Shown here in pieces: positions 1-8,098 of a stretch of DNA of 64,000 nt. Origin of the DNA: Bradyrhizobium erythrophlei (GTDB lineage Bacteria; Pseudomonadota; Alphaproteobacteria; Rhizobiales; Xanthobacteraceae); assembly GCA_900129675.1 (NCBI GenBank), contig FSRD01000001.1, positions 1,973,501 through 2,037,500 of the forward strand, written 5' to 3'. A program made the translations under genes and the position numbers. Position 1 is the first letter of the stretch. The number at the start of each line of letters is the position of its first letter. The notes under the pieces are model-generated. The model ran no database searches and was not told the origin of the DNA. It saw only the letters and a program-made list of their open reading frames with translations.

Positions 1-86
1 TGCGAGCGCTCAATCGCAACATCGAGCGCAACATCGAGCGCGAGTTCCAGATCGCAAGGACCATCACTGGGGCCGGCGTAAGCTGA
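1..86 (+). CDS. C-terminal end of an unidentified protein (cut by window start)
   Basis: An open frame runs in from the left edge and stops with TGA at 84-86. The visible tail is charged (two NIER repeats followed by EFQIARTITG) and looks like a helical C-terminus rather than random sequence. Too little is visible to assign a family. Confidence 0.35.
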   Translation, partial: RALNRNIERNIEREFQIARTITGAGVS

Positions 87-258
87 AACGCGTCAGTAAG
101 CCTGGCCTTGTAGTATTCCTGAGTGCCGTTGGATCGATTAACTGTTGAACCGCGTTCCTGAGGGTCTCAAGTGTGCTCAGGAACGCGGTAGGTGCGCATC
201 TGTTCTCCTTGGAACGAAACTGCCCATTTATGGAAAGTCATTTCCGTTCTGGGCAGTT

Positions 259-834
259 TCATTTGCCAGTTTTTTTTCCAAAGTTTCGGATGCCTTCCAC
301 GTTCTCTTCGATCCTCTTGCGAACCACATCGAAGGCCTCTTTCTGAGATTTGGTGGCCATTTCCGCTAGTTCTCGCATGTCAGCCAGGGCCTTTTCGAAA
401 CCCTCTTTGGCGAGATCCGCGCGCTTCTTGGCGGCTTCCTGGCCAGCATCGACAACCACTTTCTTCATCGTTTCCTGGAAGATTTCTGCTTGCCGACGAA
501 CGAGGCGCTGCCAGCCCTCAAATGCGATCCTATTCGCTTTGGCGAGAGCTTCGATGTTCTTCCGTTCACGGTCCACAAGCGCCGCGAAGTCGACGCCTGG
601 AAGTCGGAACTGGCTCATAAGTTTGGTGAAGTCTAAAAACGGCGTCTCGCCAGCGGCGGCCTTTTCAGTCGGTTTGATGTCGTTGGACACGGCGCCCATT
701 TCAGTAGGTTCGCTCTCATTGGAGACGGCGCCCTTTTTCGTCGGTTTGCTGTCCTCGGACACGGTGCCCCTTTCAGTCGATTTGTTGTTGTGGGACACGG
801 TGCCCTTTTTCGTCGGTTTGCTGTCCTTGGACAT
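259..834 (-). CDS. Phasin family protein with N-terminal 12-residue tandem repeats
   Basis: Predicted granule-associated phasin, 191 residues, that would coat polyhydroxyalkanoate granules. The start is ATG at 834, preceded by an AGGGGAAA ribosome site, so the longer upstream frame is not used. Residues 4-63 are five degenerate 12-residue repeats (pattern DSKPTKKGTVSx), rich in Lys, Thr and Ser. Residues about 64-190 are an alpha-helical phasin-like region (FLDFTKLMSQFRLPGVDF, then a long Ala/Lys/Glu helix). A PHA synthase lies at 17.0 kb in the same window, which fits the role. The phasin call is by sequence character; the repeats are seen directly. Confidence 0.75.
   Translation of the reverse strand: MSKDSKPTKKGTVSHNNKSTERGTVSEDSKPTKKGAVSNESEPTEMGAVSNDIKPTEKAAAGETPFLDFTKLMSQFRLPGVDFAALVDRERKNIEALAKANRIAFEGWQRLVRRQAEIFQETMKKVVVDAGQEAAKKRADLAKEGFEKALADMRELAEMATKSQKEAFDVVRKRIEENVEGIRNFGKKTGK
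646..825 (-). repeat. 36-bp coding tandem repeat, five copies
   Basis: Five consecutive 36-bp units encode the 12-residue repeats at the phasin N-terminus. Units 1 and 3 are the most alike (DSKPTKKG in both); units 4 and 5 have drifted, with Glu replacing several Lys. Confidence 0.8.
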
Positions 835-1734
835 GATGTTTCCCCTTTTCGGGTTGGTCGAACGTCCTCGCGAGTTAGTCGCGGCAAACAAGCTTTCTCG
901 ATTGGGTCCGCCAGAGGTAGCCCCAGTGCATCCGGTTTTTGTGGGGGAGTTTGATACGGCGAAGCTGACGGGGTCAACCGCGTTCGGGGGGGGGGAAGTA
1001 CCGAGCCGCTCTTGATCACGCTGCAGCGCACTCTGATTGAGTTGAATCGCGAAATGCCGATGTTGCATAGCGCGAGATAGCCGGTTCGCGATAATAAAAC
1101 CGAAAAAGACGAGATGGCCCGGACGAAGGCCTGGACGATGGCTTGAGGGGCACGGTTACGAGGCGCCTGCCTAACTCAAACGAGCGCAATCGCAGCTCAT
1201 TGCGATGCAGGAGGGCCCACATTGACACATCCCACCCTTCCAAACCCGCAATCGCTGCTGGGCGCCTTCACCAGTGTTCATTCAGCTTCACGGCAGCAGG
1301 GCTGGCATTGGCGCTAGCGGTGACTGTCGTCCAGGCGCAGACTGCGGGCGAGCCTAAGCCGGCCTCGCCACCGATCTGTCCCTACATAGCCAAGCCAAAC
1401 TCAGCGCGATAGCAAGGCGGCTCAATGAAAGGCCCAGAAAGACCTTGCTCTATCAAACCCCAGCAGACAAGTTTGCGCAATGTGTTGCAGCGACCAGTTG
1501 AACCCGCCGCGCGAAGCGGACATTCGACGAAGCGGCAAGGTCCGAAAAGCGCCAATAGCAACATTCCGATGTTATTCACTCGCCTCGCCAGCTTGCGCGA
1601 CGACCGGGACCGGCGAGAGGTGACCTACGCGAAGAACCTGCCGCAACTCGCCGGCAAGCTGATCAGGGGGAGTTGCGGATGATCTAGGGCGGCGGATGAG
1701 GCAAAATAAACAATGCCTATCCCTCGCGCCGGTC
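835..1734. other. Gene-poor stretch between phasin and P450
   Basis: About 900 bases with no convincing gene. A run of G residues lies near 985-995. A short plus-strand frame near 1290-1410 contains a signal-peptide-like stretch (ALALAVTVVQAQ) followed by a Pro-rich tail. It could be a relic of a secreted protein, but nothing else supports it. Confidence 0.5.
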
Positions 1735-2919
1735 CTATTGCAGAAGAAGCGGCAGATTGAGCGGGCCGCGGAAGCCGAATCCATGCCAGCGCACGCTCGC
1801 GGGATCAAGCAAGGTCATGTTGGGGAAGCGGTCGAACAGCATTGGCAGCAGGATGGCGCCAACGGTTCGCCGCGACAGGTGCGCGCCCGCGCAATGATGC
1901 GGGCCGTTGCCAAAGGCCTGGTGAGGATTGGGCTCGCGCAGCGCGTTGTAGTTCTCGCCATCTTCGAAGGCGTCCTCGTCTCGGTTGGCCGACGCCTGGA
2001 TCGTCATCACGGTGTCGCCCTTCGGGATCAAGCAGCCGCGAATCTCCGTGTCCTCCATAACGAGCCGTGAACTCGCCTGGATCGGTGCCACCCACCGCAC
2101 CCCTTCCTCGAAGGCGGAGCGCCATTTGCCGTCTGCGCGCACGGCGTCAAGCTGATCTGGATTGGTCAACAGGCCGTAGAGGATCGTCAGCAGGGCGTCG
2201 CGCGGCTCGTTGATGCCGCCGCCGATCGCGATTTTTGCATTGGCGATCATCTGGCTTTCTAGAATCGGATTCTTCGCGTTCACCATGAAGGAGAGCGCTG
2301 AGGAATCCGGCTCGGCCCGCACGCGTTCGGCGTTGGCGCGGATACATTTGTCCATTTCCGCATTGGCGATGTCGGTCGCTTGGAAAGGCCCCGGCGTCCA
2401 GCCGAAATTGCCGGCGCCGTCGATCAGTGTCTGCGACCATCGCTGCATGTCCTCATCGCTCGCGTCCGGAACGCCCATGGCATGCGCCAGCATCCGCGCG
2501 GCAAGCGGTCCCGCGAGAGCGGGAAAGAGATCGACAACCTCGCCGCGCGGCAGCCGGTCGAGACACGCCGCCGCCAGTTTCGCATACAGCGGCGCCCAGA
2601 CGGATTCGATCGTCTTCGGCATCAGGGCCGGCATCATCGCCATGCGTTCGGTCCGGTGCTCGTCGTGGTCCTTGCGCATCAGCGTATGCGCGAGAAAGGC
2701 GCGCTTCATGGGCGTGTTCGGATCGTTGGAGCTGAACAACGCCGCGTTGTCCTTCACATATTTGGTATCGGCGGCCTTGGTGAGGAAGGTGCGGCCCACG
2801 GATTTGACCCGTAATACGGGCGCTTCGCGTCTCAGGCGCCTGTAGATCGGATAGGGGTCGCGCGTGAGCTCCGCGATCGTGATGGTCTCGTCCAGGGGGG
2901 CCAAGTCCGCGGTCGGCAT
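1735..2919 (-). CDS. Cytochrome P450
   Basis: Haem-thiolate monooxygenase of 394 residues, the usual length of soluble bacterial P450s. The haem-binding loop FGNGPHHCAGAHLSR near the C-terminus supplies the Cys ligand. The K-helix Glu-x-x-Arg is visible in FEEGVRW. The I-helix reads AIGGGINEPRDA, so the common acid-Thr pair of oxygen-activating P450s is replaced by Asn-Glu-Pro. The substrate cannot be predicted. No ferredoxin or reductase gene is adjacent. The start is ATG at 2919. It is followed downstream on the plus strand by dehydrogenase debris and an insertion sequence. Confidence 0.9.
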   Translation of the reverse strand: MPTADLAPLDETITIAELTRDPYPIYRRLRREAPVLRVKSVGRTFLTKAADTKYVKDNAALFSSNDPNTPMKRAFLAHTLMRKDHDEHRTERMAMMPALMPKTIESVWAPLYAKLAAACLDRLPRGEVVDLFPALAGPLAARMLAHAMGVPDASDEDMQRWSQTLIDGAGNFGWTPGPFQATDIANAEMDKCIRANAERVRAEPDSSALSFMVNAKNPILESQMIANAKIAIGGGINEPRDALLTILYGLLTNPDQLDAVRADGKWRSAFEEGVRWVAPIQASSRLVMEDTEIRGCLIPKGDTVMTIQASANRDEDAFEDGENYNALREPNPHQAFGNGPHHCAGAHLSRRTVGAILLPMLFDRFPNMTLLDPASVRWHGFGFRGPLNLPLLLQ

Positions 2920-2989
2920 GGGGTGATCCTGTTGAATGCGGGCCAGTATGTGCCGAGGCGGAGCATGATAGGGCAGACGCGAAACAGCG

Positions 2990-3149
2990 CAACCCCGCTG
3001 TCCGCCGCACCCGCAGGCGCGAAGCCGGCACGCTCCTCCGCGACAACGATCTCTATGTTTTCACGCACCCGGAGCTGCGCGGTATGATTGAGGAGCGATC
3101 TGGCAAAATTCTCGCCGCTTTCGACAAAGCGGCGGCGATGCAGCAATAG
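2990..3149 (+). pseudogene. C-terminal remnant of a short-chain dehydrogenase/reductase
   Basis: The plus-strand frame ending at TAG 3147-3149 encodes RDNDLYVFTHPELRGMIEER and then an Ala-rich tail. This resembles the C-terminal end of SDR oxidoreductases. The catalytic Ser-Tyr-Lys part and the Rossmann fold are absent, and the frame upstream looks non-coding. It ends 8 bases before the left inverted repeat of the insertion sequence. Confidence 0.55.
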
Positions 3150-3156
3150 AGATCCC

Positions 3157-4249
3157 TGTGTGTGCCAAAAACCCTATCCGGGTTTATCGAATGATAGAAT
3201 CGGCTAAGTTGGCGCGATGATCGCGCTGATCTGCTTCGTTCTGGCCGTGCTGGCCTCGCCATTCAAGTCGAACATCCGGCTTGAGGCGGAGAATGCAGTG
3301 CTTCGACATCAGCTGATCGTCTTGAGACGCAAGCTGAAAGGCCGGGCTCGCCTCACGAACAACGACCGCTGGTTCTTGGTTCAGCTGTATCGCTGGTTCC
3401 CGTCGATCCTTCCGGTTCTCATGATTATTCGACCCGAAACGCTGGTGGGTTGGCATCGGGCCGGCTTTCGCCGCCATTGGCGTTGGAAATCGTGTCGACG
3501 GGGAGGGCGACCGCAGATCGAGACAGAATTGCGCGCGCTGATCCGGCAGATGAGCACAGAGAATTTGCTTTGGGGTGCGCCGCGCATCCACGGCGAACTG
3601 CTCAAGCTCGGGTTTAGCGTCGCTCAATCAAGTGTCGCCAAGTATATGGTCAAGCGACGCGGGCCTCCAAGTCAGGGATGGCGGACCTTTCTGCGAAACC
3701 ACGCGCCGGACATCGCCGCCATGGATTTGGTCGTAGTACCGACCATTGGCTTTAAGCTGCTGTATGGCTTCGTCATCATCCGGCTTGATCGCAGAGATCT
3801 CGTCTGGATCGGCGTCACAACCAACCCGGTGGCGGAGTGGGTTGCACGTCAGATCACCGAGGCTTTTCCTTGGGATGGCGCTCCGCGCTATCTGATCCGA
3901 GATCGCGACCGAAGCTACGGCACTGTCGTCACGCGCCGACTGCGTGCCATGGGTATCCGAGACAAGCCAATTGCACCGGCCTCGCCTTGGCAGAACTGCT
4001 TTGCCGAACGGCTGATCGGATCGATCCGGCGCGCGTGTTTGGACCACATCATTGTCCTGGACGAGGAACATCTGCGGCGGATTCTGAAAAACTATGCGGA
4101 CTATTACAACGGCGTGAGAACGCATCGGTCATTGAACAAAGATGCGCCTGTCTCTCGCCAGGTTCAGCGATCCGGCGTCATAAATTCGCGCGCCATACTG
4201 GGCGGACTTCATCGTCAATACGTTCGGATTTAGATTTTCGGTACACACA
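3157..4249 (+). mobile_element. Intact insertion sequence of about 1.1 kb
   Basis: The left end starts TGTGTGTGCCAAAAA at 3157. The right end, read on the opposite strand from 4249, starts TGTGTGTACCGAAAA. These imperfect terminal inverted repeats bracket one transposase gene. No clear target-site duplication is visible; the right end abuts the remnant of a related element. Confidence 0.75.
3217..4233 (+). CDS. Transposase with integrase (rve) catalytic core
   Basis: DDE transposase of 338 residues in one uninterrupted frame. An N-terminal helical part (LEAENAVLRHQLIVLRRK) resembles the leucine-zipper/HTH segment common in IS3- and IS481-like enzymes. The rve core shows candidate catalytic residues in MDLVVV (Asp), LIRDRDRSYG (Asp) and CFAERLIGSIRR (Glu), then YNGVRTHRSL, which is typical of this fold. 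The reading frame and both inverted repeats are intact, so the element may be active. Group assignment within IS families is not certain. Confidence 0.9.
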   Translation: MIALICFVLAVLASPFKSNIRLEAENAVLRHQLIVLRRKLKGRARLTNNDRWFLVQLYRWFPSILPVLMIIRPETLVGWHRAGFRRHWRWKSCRRGGRPQIETELRALIRQMSTENLLWGAPRIHGELLKLGFSVAQSSVAKYMVKRRGPPSQGWRTFLRNHAPDIAAMDLVVVPTIGFKLLYGFVIIRLDRRDLVWIGVTTNPVAEWVARQITEAFPWDGAPRYLIRDRDRSYGTVVTRRLRAMGIRDKPIAPASPWQNCFAERLIGSIRRACLDHIIVLDEEHLRRILKNYADYYNGVRTHRSLNKDAPVSRQVQRSGVINSRAILGGLHRQYVRI

Positions 4250-4513
4250 ACCTCAAGGACGGACGGAAACCAGCGATAGAGCCAAACAAATAGAAAACGA
4301 TCCGCATTGTTGAGGTGCGGTCGTTTCGGCGTTCGCCGGCGAAGCACATTGACCTGTTGCCGCAGGACCAGGTTTTCCGCTTTCCAGCGTTGCTCTCGCC
4401 TTGAAGCGCGAAGACAGGATACCGAGAATCAGCTTGAACAGATCGGTCATCGAATGCGAGCTTACGCCGTCCGCTTGCTGCGTCTATGCCGAATCGAATT
4501 TTCGCTACACACA
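4250..4513 (-). pseudogene. 5' remnant of a second, related insertion sequence
   Basis: On the minus strand this segment begins with an inverted-repeat-like end (TGTGTGTAGCGAAAA at 4513). It then encodes fragments matching the N-terminus of the neighbouring transposase: TDLFKLILGILSSRFKA in one frame, and NVLRRRTPKRPHLNNADRF plus LYRWFPSVLEVV in another. A frameshift separates them. Coding similarity stops exactly where the right end of the intact element begins, so the older copy was truncated there. Confidence 0.7.
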
Positions 4514-4947
4514 GCGAGTTGCTCGGCACTTATCAAGGTCGCGGTGATGCGAACAAGGCGCTGAAGAAGATTGCTTACGCTCCTGAGCCACAACGATGAG
4601 CCCTCCTGAAGAGAGTTCACCAAAGCGGAGCCGGTCGAGGTTTGATAAAGAAACTATGAAAAGCTTATCGTTTGCAGCCGACTTATCTGCCTGAATCGGT
4701 AAAAACGCCTCTACTCGATCAACTGTGGTGAAGAGGTATCGAGCTGAAAGACCCGGCTGCTCGCCCACGTAAAACGGGGAGACGCGCACGTGGTTGGCTA
4801 ACCGCGACAAAGGCGAAGCGCAGAGGAGCTAAAAGATTTAAGTTGAGATCGTAGCCGTATTGATAAGGCGAGCAGTCGAAGTAAAATTAGCGGGCGGTTC
4901 GAGCCAGCGACGATAGCTGCACTCTGGGGCGGCCATTACTGCTCGAC
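4514..4947. other. Gene-poor stretch
   Basis: No frame here shows recognisable protein features. It is less GC-rich than the core block, in keeping with horizontally acquired DNA between the insertion sequences and the 5-8 kb cluster. Confidence 0.4.
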
Positions 4948-5133
4948 GTGAGGCTCAGCAGAGACACACGACTTTTCTCCGCCTATCTCCCATCAGATGT
5001 GTTTTGGGCCCTCCAGACTGATCTGAAGAGTCGCCGGTTAAAGAACGTAGAGGTCTCGTTTGACAAACCTCGCTATGGTTCCGGCAAGCTCAAGAGTCTG
5101 TATTTTTCGGAAGCTCCTTCCCGAAATGAGTAG
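4948..5133 (+). CDS. Possible small protein upstream of the HEPN-like gene
   Basis: A 61-residue frame starting at GTG 4948 ends 61 bases before the HEPN-like gene, on the same strand. The sequence (SDVFWALQTDLKSRRLKN, then a basic and aromatic tail) has plausible composition, but no motif is recognised. The frame stays open upstream of the GTG to about 4880, so this may be the end of a longer or decayed gene. Confidence 0.3.
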   Translation: MRLSRDTRLFSAYLPSDVFWALQTDLKSRRLKNVEVSFDKPRYGSGKLKSLYFSEAPSRNE

Positions 5134-5194
5134 CTGGTTAAGATTGGTCTATATTTTGATATCTATGCAGCCTGCGACAGGCGGAGAGTAGCCG

Positions 5195-5659
5195 ATGTTC
5201 TTGGCCAACGATTCAAAGGAACACCGCGAATCTAAGGTCCGGCGATTTTTGATGACGGACCCTGGTATCTCCTTGTTGCTCGCCGCGGTGAATTTCGAGT
5301 GGACCGTTTGCCGAGCCGTTCTATTTTTATCAAAGAGGCCCAATTCAGAACTTCGTCCTTTGATGGCGAGCTATTACTCATTGGACGCCTACAAGGAGCT
5401 TTGGAGATCGGAGATTGTCGCTGGAAGCAATTTCAATCCTTTGGCTGTCGTTGTCCGCAATTGGTCATCTGTACGCGAGGCGTTCAACGCAAGGAATCGG
5501 TTTGTCCACGGCAGAGATCGCTACACCAAGAACATGGCAACGCCACATATAGAAGCCCTGTTGCGGGCGACTGGATATGTAGACGACTATTGCAACCTGT
5601 TAGGCAGTCCTCTGCTGGGCCGCATGCCAACTCGTCGGCGAACCTCCAAGAAAAGCTGA
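5195..5659 (+). CDS. HEPN-like protein, putative RNase
   Basis: A 154-residue, mainly helical protein. Arg100-Asn-Arg-Phe-Val-His105 fits the R-x4-6-H catalytic motif of HEPN ribonucleases, with a Gly and a further Arg just after. It is preceded by the helix VVVRNWSSVREAFNA, as expected for the motif-bearing helix of a HEPN bundle. Such proteins act in toxin-antitoxin and abortive-infection systems. A weak GGAGAG ribosome site lies upstream. No nucleotidyltransferase (MNT) partner gene is beside it. The HEPN call is inferred from one motif and the helical character. Confidence 0.55.
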   Translation: MFLANDSKEHRESKVRRFLMTDPGISLLLAAVNFEWTVCRAVLFLSKRPNSELRPLMASYYSLDAYKELWRSEIVAGSNFNPLAVVVRNWSSVREAFNARNRFVHGRDRYTKNMATPHIEALLRATGYVDDYCNLLGSPLLGRMPTRRRTSKKS

Positions 5660-5853
5660 CTTAGAGGTCGCTCGCCATCGCCGTCTCAGGTGACTCATCT
5701 TCGACTGCGAACATAATGATGAAAAGTCATCGAGTGTCTCTGGCCGTCAGCAATTGATCGAACTGCGACCATTCAGGTTCGACCACACGGCTGCGACAGC
5801 GGATAGGGCTGGCCACACGGGTGAACGTGCGCCAGCCCAGTTCTAGCGCGACT

Positions 5854-6033
5854 CTATGCTCGCATCGACAGCGATACACCAAGTTTTGTTGCCTTGACGG
5901 TTGTAGCGCCGGGCGTCCGTTTCAGCGTCTTCGCAATCTTTTTCACACCCAATCTTGCTTTCGCCATCGCTTTCATTTGCCGCACGTCATCTTTTGTCCA
6001 CTCGCGGCGAACGATCTTTTTTACCTTAGCCAT
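5854..6033 (-). CDS. Small basic helix-turn-helix-like protein
   Basis: A 59-residue, Lys/Arg-rich protein starting MAKVKKIVRREWTKDDVR. The segment LGVKKIAKTLKRTPGATTVKA reads like a compact helix-turn-helix, and the end KLGVSLSMRA is similar to small proteins I associate with Bradyrhizobium. It probably binds DNA. The start at 6033 is preferred over an in-frame ATG 12 codons upstream because the homology-like region begins there. It is a single gene on the opposite strand to its neighbours. Confidence 0.6.
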   Translation of the reverse strand: MAKVKKIVRREWTKDDVRQMKAMAKARLGVKKIAKTLKRTPGATTVKATKLGVSLSMRA

Positions 6034-6425
6034 TTTTACTCCGGTTCTTGTAAAACAGCCTTGTATCACTACACATCACATTGGCAATGGCGTGGCGGTG
6101 CGGTGATAGGCATGTCGGGCCTTTTCGAGAACGGCGTTGACCGTAAACCGACTCGTCGAGAGTATCGTCGGAAAGCTCCAACCGCTCGGTTCGTAGCGCA
6201 GCTAGTTTACGTAACGACCAGCTTTGTCAGGGCTTGGTGTAGTTTTACCATAGCCAGCGTGTCGCGTTCGCAATAGACTAGGAGTTCGGACCGCAACTTG
6301 CTTTTGGGTAAGCGCGGTGAACAGCGGATCGCTGGAAACGTGACCGCTGGCATTAGTGCGACGCGGCAACGAACCCGAAGCGCCTCCTCCTTTTTTACGA
6401 GTCGAGCACCTGCCATCAGAAAAAA
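6034..6425. other. Gene-free stretch upstream of the duplicated-domain gene
   Basis: About 390 bases between divergent genes with no supported frame. It should hold the promoters for the small HTH-like gene (leftward) and the duplicated-domain gene (rightward), but no clear promoter motif can be identified by eye. Confidence 0.4.
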
Positions 6426-7250
6426 ATGACAACCAAATCACCGTGGGTCGGTTCGATGACGCCGCAGGCACTTCGCCGAAAAATTAAGGGATTTGAGGCC
6501 ACCCCACCAGTTACGCTCAGCTTCGAGAAAGCGTTGACGAAGCAAGGGACGTGGAGCACGGAAGGGGTCTGGTACAGATCACAAAAAGAGCATTGGTTAG
6601 GTTGGCTCGCAGAATATGATGGGCCGGGAGCTTACGGCCGCAAAACGACGGTGACCCGCTCGGCGGAGTTTGCTTACAACCATGTTGTCTGTCCACCAAT
6701 GGTCCTTTGGCTAGGCGAGGCGAGCGGTGTCAAGAGGTCGCTAGTAAATCAGGCAAAGAAAGCTGGACTTGAGGCATCCCGCAAACTTCAGGGCAAGTGC
6801 GCTGCTATTCGAAAGATAGTTCCTTGGTCGAAAATCGAAGAGGTACTACTCGACGCGGCAACGACGGGTAGTTTGACGCGCGCATATTCCATCAAAGAAC
6901 TGCTGCGAGCCGTGCGGCGGCTTCCATCTACCGCACCTCAGTCGGACAACCTTTCTAAGGGGGGCTATGAAACTCACCAAGATCACTGGATCGGTTGGCT
7001 AAAAGAATATGACGGACCGGGCTACTATGGACGGTCCGAGTGGAACGTAGATGCGCGCGCCGTATATCAACGTCTCGGCAACGGGCGTATGATTGTGTGG
7101 CTTAGTGAAGCAGCAGGCGAGGACCCTAAGCGAATCGCAGCCGCCATCGCCGCAATGAAGCGTCATGGCAATGGTCAAAAACAGATCGAAGCCAGAATCG
7201 TTCGATCTCACTTGCCTTGGGAGCACGTCGCGACGCTACTTTTCAAATGA
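6426..7250 (+). CDS. Protein of unknown function made of two copies of one domain
   Basis: A 274-residue protein not matching any family I know. Residues about 20-142 and 155-273 are two copies of one unit, offset by about 131 residues. Both contain HW(L/I)GWLxEYDGPGxYGR (from His56 and His187), then (M)(V/I)(V/L)WL(G/S)EA(S/A)G (Trp95 and Trp225), then a basic helix and (V/L)PWxx(I/V) near the unit end. The conserved Trp, Asp, Gly and Tyr suggest a binding fold rather than simple filler. It has no signal peptide or membrane segment. It converges with the HNH nuclease gene, 74 bases away, and follows the HEPN-like gene, so a defence role is an inference from context only. Confidence 0.75.
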   Translation: MTTKSPWVGSMTPQALRRKIKGFEATPPVTLSFEKALTKQGTWSTEGVWYRSQKEHWLGWLAEYDGPGAYGRKTTVTRSAEFAYNHVVCPPMVLWLGEASGVKRSLVNQAKKAGLEASRKLQGKCAAIRKIVPWSKIEEVLLDAATTGSLTRAYSIKELLRAVRRLPSTAPQSDNLSKGGYETHQDHWIGWLKEYDGPGYYGRSEWNVDARAVYQRLGNGRMIVWLSEAAGEDPKRIAAAIAAMKRHGNGQKQIEARIVRSHLPWEHVATLLFK

Positions 7251-7324
7251 CAACCATCCAAGAGACAATGCTATTGGCAGCTACCGAGAAGACTTCGTCG
7301 TCTCCTGGTCAACGCCGGAGCGAA

Positions 7325-8098
7325 TCAGCGTTCCAGACGGGCAACCTTCCTTTTGAGCGAGCGATTAAAGACTGCTGCATCTTCAGCGAAGTGCGCCCTC
7401 CGATGACAGTTGGGGCACAGTCCAATGACCTTTGCTGGATGATCTGGACCATCATCCGCTAGTCGCGTCGTATGATGGGGTTCTAGGTACGGGCGTCCGT
7501 CTGCCTTACGAAAAGGTGCGACCGCATTGCAGCTTTCACAATGCCCATTGGCCCGATTCAAAACGTACAGATGGATTGCCTTGGATCTAACCCGATAAAT
7601 GACCGTTCGCTCCTTTTCTGTTGCGGAGGGGCGCGCACTGAGCAGCGCCACTTTTCTCAACTCGTCAATGTTCGCGGTGCCCAGCGCCTCATCGTCAAGA
7701 TCAGGAAGCCGCGTCTTACGGCGCTCGCTGATCAGCTTCAGAATTTGCGAGGCAATCTCTGGCGTCGGCGTCGTAATGCTCCGCGGATAAATGGCCCACT
7801 TCAACTTAGATATATGTCGCCGGATAGTGCCAATTGAGATTGCAGGCTCAATAAGCTTGATGAAATTCAATCCCGCTCCGTATCGGTTTTTCCAATCGAC
7901 CCTTGGCTTTGCTAACGTCTTGATTTTGGCCGTTGCGAAGAAGCCGTAGTCCGCAACGTAAATTACGACTATATCGCCGATGCCAACTGACTTTGGGACT
8001 ATCCAAGAAGGGGAACTCAAGTTATTCCGAGCGGCTTTTTCAAGCCACTTTTTGTCGCCGTTATCGATACCTCCCTGGACGATGTGTAACGTCGGCAT
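7325..8098 (-). CDS. HNH endonuclease with putative EVE/PUA-like N-terminal reader
   Basis: A 257-residue, two-part protein. Residues about 1-100 (WIVPKSVGIGDIVVIYVADY, then a strand-rich segment) resemble EVE/PUA-superfamily modules that recognise modified bases. Residues 180-240 form an HNH/McrA-type nuclease with zinc ligands Cys187, Cys190, Cys228 and Cys231, and candidate catalytic or metal-binding His208, His209, His232 and His236. Known EVE-HNH fusions are modification-dependent (type IV-like) restriction enzymes, which would cut invading DNA carrying modified cytosine. No methyltransferase gene is nearby, which fits a modification-dependent enzyme. The HNH part is certain; the reader assignment is inferred. 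Confidence 0.8.
   Translation of the reverse strand: MPTLHIVQGGIDNGDKKWLEKAARNNLSSPSWIVPKSVGIGDIVVIYVADYGFFATAKIKTLAKPRVDWKNRYGAGLNFIKLIEPAISIGTIRRHISKLKWAIYPRSITTPTPEIASQILKLISERRKTRLPDLDDEALGTANIDELRKVALLSARPSATEKERTVIYRVRSKAIHLYVLNRANGHCESCNAVAPFRKADGRPYLEPHHTTRLADDGPDHPAKVIGLCPNCHRRAHFAEDAAVFNRSLKRKVARLER

Noticed and set aside
985..995. G run as a phase-variable tract
   Set aside because: It lies outside any supported gene, so no switching effect can be proposed.
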